Assembly (NCBI GenBank): GCA_020832285.1
Contig: JAFIFB010000104.1
Coordinates: 1 to 36,774, forward strand
From: Balneolaceae bacterium
GTDB lineage: Bacteria; Bacteroidota; Rhodothermia; Balneolales; Balneolaceae
Length of the DNA: 36,774 nucleotides
Direction: 5' to 3'
Each line of letters begins with the position of its first letter. The stretch's first letter is position 1. The notes beneath the pieces were generated by a model. The model was not told where the DNA came from, did no database searches, and saw only the letters and a list, made by a program, of their open reading frames with translations. Shown in pieces: positions 16,746-25,824 of this stretch. The position numbers and the translations under genes were made by a program.

Positions 16746-19700
16746 TTGAAAAAAAAGCCAGAAACTATCACAACAGATGCCAATGAAGCCGTGGCAATGG
16801 TAGCACACAGTTTAAATGAAGTGATTGCCATCTATCCGATCACTCCCGCATCTCCGATGGGGGAATGGGCCGATGCCTGGACGATGTCGGGCAGGAAAAA
16901 TATCTGGGGCAGTGTGCCTGAAGTTATCGAAATGCAGAGTGAGGGTGGTGCGGCAGGAACGGTTCACGGTTCATTGCAAACCGGTGCACTCACTACAACG
17001 TTTACAGCATCACAGGGCCTTCTTTTAATGATGCCTAATCTATACAAAATAGCCGGAGAACTCAATTCAACAGTGATTCACGTGGCAGCACGATCTGTGG
17101 CTACACACGCCCTCTCCATTTTTGGCGACCACAGCGATGTGATGGCGATGCGTATGACCGGGATGGGGCTGCTGGGATCCGCGAATGTACAGGAATCGAT
17201 GGATCTGGCATTGATTTCACATGCCGCATCACTGGAATCCCGAATTCCGTTTATTCACTTTTTTGACGGTTTCAGAACCTCGCACGAAATACAGAAAATC
17301 GAAGTTGTCACAGAAGATCAGATGAGGGCCATGATTGATGATGAACTGGTGATAGCCCACCGTAAACGGGCACTCTCTTCAGACCATCCTTTTATCCGCG
17401 GCACCGCACAAAACCCCGATGTCTTTTTTCAATCGCGGGAAGCAGCAAATCTGTACTATCAGAAATGTCCGGCGATTGTGCAGGAAGCAATGAATCGCTT
17501 TGCTCAGCTAACAGGACGATCTTATAATCTTTTCGACTATTACGGAGTGGAAGATGCCGACCGTGTTATTGTGATCATGGGATCCGGCGCAGATACCGTT
17601 CATGAGACTGTAGATGCACTTAATAATGAAGGAGAAAAAACAGGTGTTGTAAAAGTGCGGCTCTATCGCCCGTTTGATACCGAAGCATTTCTGAAGGCTC
17701 TCCCCGAAAGCGTGAAATCGATTGCTGTTCTCGACCGTACCAAAGAGCCCGGTGCCACAGGAGAGCCGCTTTACACCGATGTAGTAACTGCACTCCGCGA
17801 GAAAAAAATGTTCTCAAACGGTTCAGCTCTAAACTTTCCGTCTGTGATTGGCGGGCGGTATGGACTCTCTTCCAAGGAGTTTACGCCTTCAATGGTCCGT
17901 ACAGTTTTCAGCGAGTTGAAAAAAGAGGAACAGAAAAATCACTTTACCCTCGGTATTCATGATGATGTAACGCACACAAGCCTTTCGTATGAAAATAAGC
18001 CTGTGCGACCTGACGGAAATCTTTTTGAAGGAGTATTCTTCGGACTTGGTTCAGATGGAACTGTAAGTGCTAACAAAAATTCTATTAAAATTATCGGGGA
18101 GCAGACGGACTACCATGTGCAGGGCTATTTTGTTTACGATTCAAAAAAATCGGGAGCGATAACCACCTCACACCTGCGCTTCGGCAGCAAACCGATTCGT
18201 TCTCCTTACCTCATCGAAAAAGCTGATTTTGTGGCGTGCCATCAATCTGCCTTCCTTAACAGGTATGATATGCTGAAATATGCCCGTAATGGATCTGTTT
18301 TCCTGCTGAATACACCCTGGCCAAAAGAGGAAATTTGGCAAAATCTTCCCGAAAATGTTCAAAAAGAGTTGATTGAAAAGGAGATGCGGCTCTACTGCAT
18401 AGATGCCGGTAAGGTTGCCAGGGAAAGCGGAGTGAGTGACCGGATCAATACGGTGATGCAGGCCTGCTTTTTTGCAATTTCAGAAATTCTGGAAAAAGAT
18501 AAAGCAATTGGTTTCATCAAGCAGGCGATTGACAACACCTACGGTAAAAAAGGACGGACCGTTCGAGAAGCAAACCACCGTGCTGTAGATCTTGCACTGG
18601 AAAATCTTTTCGAGATCGATCCGAAATCTTTCGCAAAAGATGATACTTCAAATAAAGTGATGCGGCGAACTGTTTCGGAGGAGGCTCCTGAATTTGTTCA
18701 GAAAGTAATTGCCGAAATTATTGCAGGCCAGGGTGATGATCTTCCCGTGAGTGCATTCCCGGCAGATGGTACATTTCCAAGCGGAACAGCGATGTGGGAA
18801 AAGAGAAATATTTCTCAGCAGATTCCCGTACTCGATCCCGACGTTTGTATTCAGTGCAGTAAGTGTGTGATGGTATGTCCGCACTCCGTCATACGTGTGA
18901 AGGCATTTGATGAGAGTTACCTCGAGGCAGCTCCTTCTACATTTAAATTTATGGATGCAAAAGGTCGAGAATGGCCTGATGAGACCAAAATTTCCATCCA
19001 GGTTTCACCTGAAGATTGTACCGGATGTGAACTTTGTGTGGAGGTTTGCCCCGCTAAAAACAGACAGGAAGTGGGACGCAAAGCGCTCAATATGGATTGG
19101 ACGGAACCTCTGATGGAACAGGAGAAAGAAAACTGGAATTTCTTCCTCGATCTTCCCGAGTATGACCGTACTGCACTGAAGACCAACACAGTGAAGGGAT
19201 CGCAATATTTGCAACCGCTGTTTGAGTTTTCCGGTGCCTGTGCAGGATGTGGGGAAACGCCTTATATCAAACTGGTCACCCAGCTTTTTGGTGAACGGAT
19301 GATCGTGGCAAATGCCACCGGCTGTTCGTCGATTTACGGAGGTAACTTGCCCACCACACCGTGGACAAAAAATGCCGAAGGGCTTGGCCCGGCTTGGTCG
19401 AACTCTCTTTTTGAAGACAACGCAGAATTTGGCCTTGGTTTCCGTATCACAATAGACAAACAGCACGAGCAGGCGTTACAGCTTTTGAAACAGATGAACG
19501 GATCTATACCCGAAGAACTTTCCACTGAAATTCTGAATGCCGACCAATCAGATGAAGCCGGGATTTTTGAACAGCGTGAAAGAGTTCGAAAACTTAAAGA
19601 GTACCTGGAGAGAAATGAATCGAAGGAGAACCGGATGCTGCTGAGTCTGGCCGATTACCTGGTAAGGAAAAGTGTGTGGATCATCGGTGGTGACGGCTGG

Positions 19701-20318
19701 GCTTATGATATCGGCTATGGCGGACTGGACCACGTTTTGGCAAGCGGCCGCGATGTGAACATCCTGGTGCTGGATACGGAGGTGTACTCCAACACGGGCG
19801 GTCAGCGTTCCAAAGCAACTCCACTTGGAGCTATCGCGAAATTTGCAGCTGGAGGGAAAGAATCGCCCAAAAAAGATCTGGGTATGCTGGCTGTAAGCGG
19901 TGGTGAAGCCTACGTTGCCAGGATAGCGATGGGTGCAGACGACACACAGGCAATCCGTGCAATTATAGAAGCGGAAAAATATCCCGGCCCGTCGATTATT
20001 ATTGCATACAGTCACTGTATTGCTCATGGGTACGATATGAAATATGGCCTCAACCAGCAGAAACTGGCTGTTACGTCAGGGTATTGGCCGCTGTTCCGAT
20101 TTAATCCGATGCTGGCAAGTGAAGGAAAAAATCCATTTCAGCTCGATTCCAAAGCACCGAAGATCCCGTTCAAAGAGTACGCGAACAACGAAATGCGCTA
20201 CCTGATGCTTAATAAATCAAACCCGAAAGCTGCCAAATCACTAATGGCTCAGGCTCAGGCTCATGTCAATAAACAGTGGCGGCACTATGAAGAGATGGAG
20301 AAACTGTATGAACCTTGA
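16746..20318 (+). CDS. nifJ: Pyruvate:ferredoxin (flavodoxin) oxidoreductase
   Basis: A single-chain PFOR of 1190 residues, the normal length. It converts pyruvate and CoA to acetyl-CoA and CO2, passing electrons to ferredoxin or flavodoxin. Domains in order: pyruvate-binding domain I (IYPITPASPMGEWADAW, about 30-45), domain II, gamma domain (about 420-640; GLGSDGTVSANKNSIKIIGE), then a two-cluster ferredoxin domain with Cys 701/704/707/711 (CIQCSKCVMVCP) and Cys 758/761/764/768 (CTGCELCVEVCP). The C-terminal TPP domain has GACAGCGETPYIKL, NATGCSSIYGG and GGDGWAYDIGYGGLDHVLAS. The start is TTG; ggagg (16734-16738) seven bases before it supports this choice. The next gene overlaps its end by 11 bases. 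It is cytoplasmic and oxygen-sensitive in most organisms. Confidence 0.97.
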   Translation: MKKKPETITTDANEAVAMVAHSLNEVIAIYPITPASPMGEWADAWTMSGRKNIWGSVPEVIEMQSEGGAAGTVHGSLQTGALTTTFTASQGLLLMMPNLYKIAGELNSTVIHVAARSVATHALSIFGDHSDVMAMRMTGMGLLGSANVQESMDLALISHAASLESRIPFIHFFDGFRTSHEIQKIEVVTEDQMRAMIDDELVIAHRKRALSSDHPFIRGTAQNPDVFFQSREAANLYYQKCPAIVQEAMNRFAQLTGRSYNLFDYYGVEDADRVIVIMGSGADTVHETVDALNNEGEKTGVVKVRLYRPFDTEAFLKALPESVKSIAVLDRTKEPGATGEPLYTDVVTALREKKMFSNGSALNFPSVIGGRYGLSSKEFTPSMVRTVFSELKKEEQKNHFTLGIHDDVTHTSLSYENKPVRPDGNLFEGVFFGLGSDGTVSANKNSIKIIGEQTDYHVQGYFVYDSKKSGAITTSHLRFGSKPIRSPYLIEKADFVACHQSAFLNRYDMLKYARNGSVFLLNTPWPKEEIWQNLPENVQKELIEKEMRLYCIDAGKVARESGVSDRINTVMQACFFAISEILEKDKAIGFIKQAIDNTYGKKGRTVREANHRAVDLALENLFEIDPKSFAKDDTSNKVMRRTVSEEAPEFVQKVIAEIIAGQGDDLPVSAFPADGTFPSGTAMWEKRNISQQIPVLDPDVCIQCSKCVMVCPHSVIRVKAFDESYLEAAPSTFKFMDAKGREWPDETKISIQVSPEDCTGCELCVEVCPAKNRQEVGRKALNMDWTEPLMEQEKENWNFFLDLPEYDRTALKTNTVKGSQYLQPLFEFSGACAGCGETPYIKLVTQLFGERMIVANATGCSSIYGGNLPTTPWTKNAEGLGPAWSNSLFEDNAEFGLGFRITIDKQHEQALQLLKQMNGSIPEELSTEILNADQSDEAGIFEQRERVRKLKEYLERNESKENRMLLSLADYLVRKSVWIIGGDGWAYDIGYGGLDHVLASGRDVNILVLDTEVYSNTGGQRSKATPLGAIAKFAAGGKESPKKDLGMLAVSGGEAYVARIAMGADDTQAIRAIIEAEKYPGPSIIIAYSHCIAHGYDMKYGLNQQKLAVTSGYWPLFRFNPMLASEGKNPFQLDSKAPKIPFKEYANNEMRYLMLNKSNPKAAKSLMAQAQAHVNKQWRHYEEMEKLYEP

Positions 20319-21315
20319 AACCAAATATCTTGGTCTGACACTTAAAAATCCGCTGGTGCCATCGGCCTCCCCGCTTTCGAGTGATGTTTCAAATGTGAAA
20401 AAGATGGAGGATGCCGGTGCCTCAGCAGTTGTACTCTACTCGCTATTTGAAGAGCAGATTATTCATGAGAACCGTGCACTCGATCACTTTCTTACTACAA
20501 CTGGAGAAAGCTACGCCGAAGCATTGAGCTACTTTCCTGAACCTGAGGAGTATCACAATCTCGAAGCGGACGATTATCTTGAGCATATTGCACGTTTAAA
20601 ACAAGAAGTGGAAATTCCTGTTATCGCCAGCCTGAATGGTGTTTCGAAGGGGGGATGGATGTCATACGCCAAAAGAATGGAAGAAGCAGGAGCTGATGCA
20701 CTGGAATTGAATATTTACTACATTGCGGCAAGTCCTGATATGACCTCGGAGACCGTGGAGAAAATGTACCTCGAAAATCTGAAAACTGTAAAAAGTTCTG
20801 TGAATATTCCGGTATCAATAAAGCTGGGCCCTTACTTCAGTGCATTTGCCAACATGGCCACCAAACTGGAAACGGCGGGTGCAGATGGCCTTGTCCTTTT
20901 CAACCGATTTTATCAGCCCGATATCGATCTTGAAACACTGGATGTTACTCCTGGCCTGGAGCTGAGCCGTTCCTTTGAAAAACGCCTTCCACTCCGGTGG
21001 ATAGCCATTCTTCGGCCGCACCTTGAATGCAGTCTTGCCGCTACTACAGGAGTTCATACTTCGGAAGATGTAGTCAAAATGCTTCTTGTCGGTGCAGATG
21101 TCGTCATGATGACATCACTGCTTTTACAGAAAGGTATTGGTACTATTCGTATACTGATTGAGGGTTTGCAGGAGTGGATGGATGAGAAAGGCTACGAGTC
21201 GGTTGAGCAGATGCAGGGTGCAATGAGTTCTGCATCAGTTGCCGAACCGGCTGCATTCGAAAGGGCCAACTACCTGAAAATTCTGCAGAGTTATCGCGGC
21301 GATAACTTTATCTGA
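20308..21315 (+). CDS. Dihydroorotate-dehydrogenase-like flavoprotein (function unsettled)
   Basis: The ATG at 20308 (MNLETKYLGLTLKNPLVPSA) fits the family N-terminus and overlaps the end of nifJ by 11 bases; an earlier in-frame ATG at 20263 would read deep into nifJ and is rejected. The 335-residue TIM-barrel protein belongs to the DHOD-like group (COG0167). It keeps the FMN-type phosphate region near VHTSEDVVKMLLVGADVVMM. At the place where true DHODs have LN-(L/I)-SCPN with the catalytic Cys or Ser, this protein has ELNIYYIAASPD (about 133-144), so the base is missing. It is therefore unlikely to make orotate. Homologues are often next to nifJ. Its role may be in electron transfer with PFOR and the reductase downstream (inference). 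Confidence 0.85.
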   Translation: MNLETKYLGLTLKNPLVPSASPLSSDVSNVKKMEDAGASAVVLYSLFEEQIIHENRALDHFLTTTGESYAEALSYFPEPEEYHNLEADDYLEHIARLKQEVEIPVIASLNGVSKGGWMSYAKRMEEAGADALELNIYYIAASPDMTSETVEKMYLENLKTVKSSVNIPVSIKLGPYFSAFANMATKLETAGADGLVLFNRFYQPDIDLETLDVTPGLELSRSFEKRLPLRWIAILRPHLECSLAATTGVHTSEDVVKMLLVGADVVMMTSLLLQKGIGTIRILIEGLQEWMDEKGYESVEQMQGAMSSASVAEPAAFERANYLKILQSYRGDNFI

Positions 21316-21345
21316 AATTGTCACCTATCAAAAAATCGAACCAAC

Positions 21346-22290
21346 ATGCCACTTACGACTGAAAAAACAATCTCCCTCCCTGATGTTGACATGCACTTTT
21401 ATAAACCGCGGAATCCGGTTACAGTGCCCATCACCAAAAGCGAAATTGCCACAGACTCATCTTCACCAAACTTTGTTCGCCATATCGAATTTGATGTCTC
21501 AGGAACGGACCTCGAGAACCGTATTGTGCCTGGCCAAAGTGTGGGAGTAATTGCCGAGGGAATCGATGAAAACGGGCGGCCTCACAAAGTGCGTCTGTAT
21601 TCGAGCTGTTCACCTTCGGGCGGGGAAGATGGCAAAGGAAAAATTTATGCTACCACTGTAAAACGGGTGATCGATGAACACTGGGAGACACAGGAACTCT
21701 TTTTGGGTGTTTGCTCTAACTATCTTTGCAACCGAAAAGCGGGCGACAAGATTCTGATGACAGGTCCTGCGGGTAAGCGGTTTATCCTGCCTGAAAACCC
21801 ACAGGATTACAACTATCTCTTTTTTGCCACGGGCACCGGAATTGCACCCTTCCGCGGAATGATTATGGATTTACTTCGAATGAATTACAGCAACGATCTT
21901 GTATTGTCTTTTGGTTGCCCCTACCGTACCGACCTGCTTTACAAAAACCTGTTTGAAGAGCTGGATGAGAAACACTCTTCATTTCGGTATTTAAAATCGG
22001 TTTCACGTGAAGATCCGCGAGCCGACGGTACCAAGCCTTATGTACAGTATTCACTTATTGACCGGGCTGATCTTATGAAGCCAATTCTTGAAAAAGATAA
22101 CACGCTGATCTATATCTGTGGTCTGAAAGGAATGGAAACCGGCATATTCCAGATTTTGGCGATGATGGGTATGTTCGATTACCTGAAAGTGGATGACACA
22201 CTCATGGAAAAAGACCCGGCACACTGGACCCGGGATGAACTGAAAAGTGGCATAAAGCCCGCAGACCGAATGTTCCTGGAGGTTTACTGA
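21346..22290 (+). CDS. Ferredoxin-NADP(+) reductase, plant-type
   Basis: A 314-residue FNR. It has the FAD motif RLYSSCSP (83-90), the CSNYLCN-x-K-x-GD block (123-133), the NADP-binding GTGIAPFR (163-170) and YICGLKGME (about 255-263), and a C-terminal Tyr (LEVY) that stacks on the flavin in the plant-type family. No phycobilisome-linker or extra N-terminal domain beyond about 25 residues. It starts 30 bases after the DHOD-like gene. With PFOR it can move electrons from pyruvate via ferredoxin to NADPH, or run in reverse. No ferredoxin gene is in the window, so the carrier is encoded elsewhere. A terminator follows at 22314. Confidence 0.93.
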   Translation: MPLTTEKTISLPDVDMHFYKPRNPVTVPITKSEIATDSSSPNFVRHIEFDVSGTDLENRIVPGQSVGVIAEGIDENGRPHKVRLYSSCSPSGGEDGKGKIYATTVKRVIDEHWETQELFLGVCSNYLCNRKAGDKILMTGPAGKRFILPENPQDYNYLFFATGTGIAPFRGMIMDLLRMNYSNDLVLSFGCPYRTDLLYKNLFEELDEKHSSFRYLKSVSREDPRADGTKPYVQYSLIDRADLMKPILEKDNTLIYICGLKGMETGIFQILAMMGMFDYLKVDDTLMEKDPAHWTRDELKSGIKPADRMFLEVY

Positions 22291-22313
22291 GTCAGAATGG
22301 TATAGTTTCCGTG

Positions 22314-22354
22314 TGCGGCTGTGAGATTTCCTTTAATTTTATAGCCGCATTTTG
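22314..22354 (+). terminator. Rho-independent terminator after the nifJ operon
   Basis: tgcggct (22314-22320) and agccgca (22343-22349) form a perfect 7-bp stem, with tttt directly after. It lies 24 bases after the reductase stop and between convergent genes, so it may also stop the opposite transcript. Confidence 0.8.
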
Positions 22355-22358
22355 TTAA

Positions 22359-23213
22359 TCATTGATTTTGTTCAAGAAATTTCTGGAGTATTCTTCTCAT
22401 TTTGTCAATGGAAATAAATTTCGGCCTTGTGACCCTGTAAACATTACAGTAAGATGAGATTGCGGCTATTTTTTTCAGGTAGTCCGTCTCATTTTCCGGC
22501 ATGGCTGAGAGATATTGGACGCGATAAATTTCATTATATATAGCCGAGAATGCTTCAGTACCAGTGATTTTTTGGATGTCAACTTCCTGCACGTCGCCAA
22601 TGGCAAGCATCAAAACATCATGGAGAGGATGTGAGTCATATTTTTTTTTCTTTATGGAAAAATAAAATTTTTCCTGATCAGGGCGGATTCGGTCCAGGTC
22701 ATGATCATTATTTGTGAGCTGTTTTAAACTATCATTCCATAATTTAATACGGGCCGATTTTGGAAGGATGTGAGGAAGGCCATCCCGAAGAAAAACCGGA
22801 GTCACATCGTCAGTGAGAAAACCTGCTCCTTTAAGGCAGAAAGAAGTGGTGAGCGATGATTTTCCTGCACCCGACTCTCCACAAAGCATCACACCTCGAC
22901 CTACTGTTTCAAACGAACTTCCGTGCAATGGCAGCATCTTACGTTGATGAAGAATAGCACCGTACACCGAGCCGTTCAGGTAAAGCTCAACAGAATTGTT
23001 GGTTACACCCTTTTCGGGCGCAATCTCAACATAATCACCGTGAGATGCATAAAAACTACCCACCCCCTTTACCTTCATAAAAAACTCTTTTGGGCCGATG
23101 TTTAACCAGTCATTCGAGTAAACTGAGTGGGTTACTTTTCTGACTGATACTACTTGCTTTAATTTTACATCATCCAGTGGGAATGAAAGTGTTATTTTAT
23201 ATGGTTTGCACAT
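22359..23213 (-). CDS. HPr-kinase/phosphorylase-like P-loop protein
   Basis: A 284-residue protein with an HprK C-terminal-like kinase domain. It has LPLHGSSFE (about 94-102; the His corresponds to the conserved catalytic-region His of HprK), a Walker A motif GESGAGKS (112-119) and GAGFLTDDVTPV (129-140), which matches the DD-x-V motif. The HprK N-terminal domain and the signature for HPr binding are not recognisable. Such stand-alone HprK-like proteins are known from peptide-modification clusters (for instance lasso-peptide kinases) and from many uncharacterised loci. No precursor peptide, PqqD or cyclase gene is nearby. It lies 14 bases after the M28 peptidase gene and should be in the scpA operon. 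The substrate is unknown. Confidence 0.75.
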   Translation of the reverse strand: MCKPYKITLSFPLDDVKLKQVVSVRKVTHSVYSNDWLNIGPKEFFMKVKGVGSFYASHGDYVEIAPEKGVTNNSVELYLNGSVYGAILHQRKMLPLHGSSFETVGRGVMLCGESGAGKSSLTTSFCLKGAGFLTDDVTPVFLRDGLPHILPKSARIKLWNDSLKQLTNNDHDLDRIRPDQEKFYFSIKKKKYDSHPLHDVLMLAIGDVQEVDIQKITGTEAFSAIYNEIYRVQYLSAMPENETDYLKKIAAISSYCNVYRVTRPKFISIDKMRRILQKFLEQNQ

Positions 23214-23227
23214 GCAAATAAATACTG

Positions 23228-24913
23228 TTATCTCGGCATTCGGTTGGTTATATCAATAAATTCCTGGTTATCTACTTCAGGCCGTTCATCAGCGTTGGTT
23301 ACTTTTATAGTTGAAGAGTAAATAAGTTGAACAATCCGGGTATATTTATCGAACTCTATTCTGTCTACGGTGTCTGATGGCCGGTGATAATTATCGTGCA
23401 GACCGGTGAAGAAAAAGACGAATGGAATACTGAGCCGTCCGAAATTCCAATGGTCACTTCTGCGGAATAACTGATTCGGATCGTTTAGATCGTTGTAATG
23501 ACGGTCAATCCTCATATTTACGCTCCGTTCATTGGCGGCAACAACCATGCTGTCCAGCTCTGATGATATGATATCCCCGCCAATAAGATAAACGTAATCG
23601 GTGTCTCCGGCCTCCACATTTCGTGAATCACTTCTTCCCACCATATCGGCATTAAAATTGGCGATGGTATTTTCGATCGGAATTACAGGATGATCGGAAT
23701 AGTATCGTGAACCCAGCAGCCCCACCTCCTCGGCCGAAACGTGGAGAAAGAGCACACTTCGTTTTGGTTTGTAACCCGCTTGCCTGGCTTCGTTCAGGGC
23801 GTTGGCAACAGCCATCAGTGCCACGGTTCCGCTGCCGTTGTCATCGGCGCCGTTATAAATCATATCCCCGGTTTCATCCGGAGGGCCAATACCCAGGTGA
23901 TCGTAATGCGCTACCAGCACAAGGGCTTCTTCTTTTAGTTCAGGATCGGCGCCTTCGAAATAGGCCAGCACATTTTCTGTTTCAAGAAATCCGGGTCCGT
24001 CATACGGTTCATAACGCAAATAGTGTGAGGTTTGAGACGCTCGAAAATCACGTATGTTGTTAATCAGGGATTCACGGGCTGCATCCAGATCGCTTTCGCT
24101 TCCCAACCCAAGTATTCCGGCTGCCATCAGCGGACTAATTTGCAGTTGTGCAGCCGGCATACTTTGTCTGCGTTGTCCCTGTTGAAGATAGCGCAGACTC
24201 AGGTTTGCCGGATTGGCCACGAGGCGGGAATGTCTTTCGGCTGCTTCATTAAAGTTTGCAGAAACCTGATCTGAAATCAACAGGATTCCTTTTGCATTGT
24301 AATTCCTTAAAATTAGGCTCATGCGGTTATTCGAGGAAATTCTTGGATTGATCAGCGTGTCGCCATCCACAACGTAAGGGATGTCATCAAAAATCATCAC
24401 CCATTTATCTTCCAGTTCATCCCCGTCAAGATGGTGAACGTTTCGTTCATAATCGTTCACTCCGAAACCGGCAAAAACGATGTCACCCTCCAGCGGCATA
24501 TTACCGCCAAATGTTCGGTAGTAATGGCCGTGTGAACCGGGAGACTCCACAGTAGTGTTTATGGCAAGAGTGTCAGTGCCCTCAATATGGTAAGATGTAT
24601 ATACAAGACTGTCGGTGGCAGTGGCATTAAGTTCAAAATGCTGGAACCAGGTGTCATTATCACCTTTGGGTGTAAATCCGAGGTCTTCATAAAATTCAGC
24701 CAGGTAACGGGCTGCAATTTTTTGACCCCTCATCCCTGTGTCCCGTCCTTCAAGGCTGTCGTGTGCGATAATTTCGAGATGGTGCCTGAGAAAATCAGAG
24801 TCAATGGTTTCGGAAAATTGCAGCAAATTTTCCGTGGAGGTATCGTAGGTAATCGAGTTGGTTCCTGCACAGCCTGCAGCTATAAAAAACAGGGCAAAGA
24901 TTGTTTTTTTCAT
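23228..24913 (-). CDS. M28 family peptidase lipoprotein
   Basis: A 561-residue lipoprotein (lipobox ending at C15, IAAGC). A PA-like insert (about 120-300) precedes the core of the M28 catalytic domain. Zinc ligands are all visible: H336 (AHYDHLG), D357 (GADDNGSG), E395/E396 (SAEEVGL), D423 (NADMVGR) and H510 (DNYHRPSD). Family members are aminopeptidases or carboxypeptidases; here the location is probably the periplasm or outer membrane. The start overlaps the scpA stop by four bases, so it is translationally coupled. Unlike the M28 protein at 904-3282 it has no membrane domain and has the usual Asp as fourth ligand. Confidence 0.92.
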   Translation of the reverse strand: MKKTIFALFFIAAGCAGTNSITYDTSTENLLQFSETIDSDFLRHHLEIIAHDSLEGRDTGMRGQKIAARYLAEFYEDLGFTPKGDNDTWFQHFELNATATDSLVYTSYHIEGTDTLAINTTVESPGSHGHYYRTFGGNMPLEGDIVFAGFGVNDYERNVHHLDGDELEDKWVMIFDDIPYVVDGDTLINPRISSNNRMSLILRNYNAKGILLISDQVSANFNEAAERHSRLVANPANLSLRYLQQGQRRQSMPAAQLQISPLMAAGILGLGSESDLDAARESLINNIRDFRASQTSHYLRYEPYDGPGFLETENVLAYFEGADPELKEEALVLVAHYDHLGIGPPDETGDMIYNGADDNGSGTVALMAVANALNEARQAGYKPKRSVLFLHVSAEEVGLLGSRYYSDHPVIPIENTIANFNADMVGRSDSRNVEAGDTDYVYLIGGDIISSELDSMVVAANERSVNMRIDRHYNDLNDPNQLFRRSDHWNFGRLSIPFVFFFTGLHDNYHRPSDTVDRIEFDKYTRIVQLIYSSTIKVTNADERPEVDNQEFIDITNRMPR

Positions 24914-25677
24914 GATGAAATATTTTCATTGGGTGCCTGGCCGATAATTTCGTCAACTGGCTTCAGGTCGATAAAAAAGTTTACAGGATCGTTATTTTCG
25001 ATAAACAGGTTGATTTGCTGCTCTTTCAGCATTTCCAGAACTGCAAGAAAGGTAACCACAATTGCGGCTTTTGTTTTCAATTCCATACATATGTTGTAGA
25101 AAGAACAGCGTCCCCTTTCCTGGAGCAGATCCAGAATATACTCCGTTTGTTGTTCAACTGTCATCTTCACCTTTTCCACTTTATGATAGGTGTTTTGACG
25201 TTTGATATCGGCGAGAACTTTGCGGAAAGCGGCCATCAGGTCAAAAAGAGTTACATCTTTCAGTGCTTCCCCTGATGCCTGTTTTTCAACTTCATCGGAA
25301 TCGGTATAACCGCGGTAGTATTTTTTCCGGGTTTCTTCATCGATAATGGTGAGCTTTTCAGCCATCTCTTTGTAACGTTTGTACTCCAGCAGTTTCTGGA
25401 CCAGTTCGTAGCGTGGATCGTCCTCGTCCAGGTCATCATCCACGTCACTCTCTGCAGGCAGCATCATTCGTGCTTTAATCGACATAAGCATACTGGCCAT
25501 GTAGATGAATTCACTGGCAATATCCAGGTCCAGTACTTCCATCAGGCGTATATATTCCAAAAATTCTCTGGTTATGTGAGAGATGGGGATGTCGTAAATG
25601 TTCAGCTCGTCTCTTTTGATAAAAAAAAGAAGCAGGTCAAGGGGCCCTTCGAAATTTTTAAGCTGAACTCTGTACAT
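24910..25677 (-). CDS. scpA: Segregation and condensation protein A
   Basis: A 255-residue kleisin of the bacterial SMC complex. The N-terminal NFEGPLDLLLFFIKRDELNI and IASEFIYMASMLMSIKARMMLP are diagnostic. The C-terminal winged-helix part (about 175-250) should bind the SMC head, while the N-terminal helix bundle binds the SMC neck; ScpB joins the middle. No scpB is adjacent, which is unusual but not rare in this phylum. It is the first gene of a minus-strand operon scpA - M28 peptidase - HprK-like. It is divergent from marR with 147 bases between them. Confidence 0.95.
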   Translation of the reverse strand: MYRVQLKNFEGPLDLLLFFIKRDELNIYDIPISHITREFLEYIRLMEVLDLDIASEFIYMASMLMSIKARMMLPAESDVDDDLDEDDPRYELVQKLLEYKRYKEMAEKLTIIDEETRKKYYRGYTDSDEVEKQASGEALKDVTLFDLMAAFRKVLADIKRQNTYHKVEKVKMTVEQQTEYILDLLQERGRCSFYNICMELKTKAAIVVTFLAVLEMLKEQQINLFIENNDPVNFFIDLKPVDEIIGQAPNENISS

Positions 25678-25792
25678 GATAAGATCGGATATTCTGAAAG
25701 ATCGTAATTCATGTACTTAAAAGGAAATGCCAGGTTACATTTGCGGGGCAAGTAATCGCTGAATTTGGATTATTCAAAAATTTTATGCTTTA

Positions 25793-25802
25793 TGTATATA
25801 CA
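25793..25802. promoter_or_regulatory. Perfect palindrome tgtatataca upstream of marR
   Basis: A 10-bp palindrome 22 bases before the marR start, in the AT-rich divergent region shared with scpA. MarR proteins usually bind palindromes in their own promoter, so this is a candidate operator (inference). It could equally be part of an AT-rich promoter. Confidence 0.35.
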
Positions 25803-25824
25803 ATTTTAATTAATCTCTCCTGCC

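Noticed and set aside
19548-20027. A 159-residue minus-strand ORF inside nifJ
   Set aside because: Lies opposite the conserved TPP domain of nifJ; no signal of its own.
20263-20307. Earlier ATG for the DHOD-like gene
   Set aside because: The first 15 residues would be translated from within nifJ and are unlike the family N-terminus, which starts at the ATG at 20308.
22359-23213. Lasso-peptide or other RiPP cluster around the HprK-like gene
   Set aside because: No precursor ORF, PqqD-like, protease B2 or cyclase gene is seen on either side; neighbours are scpA and an M28 lipoprotein.
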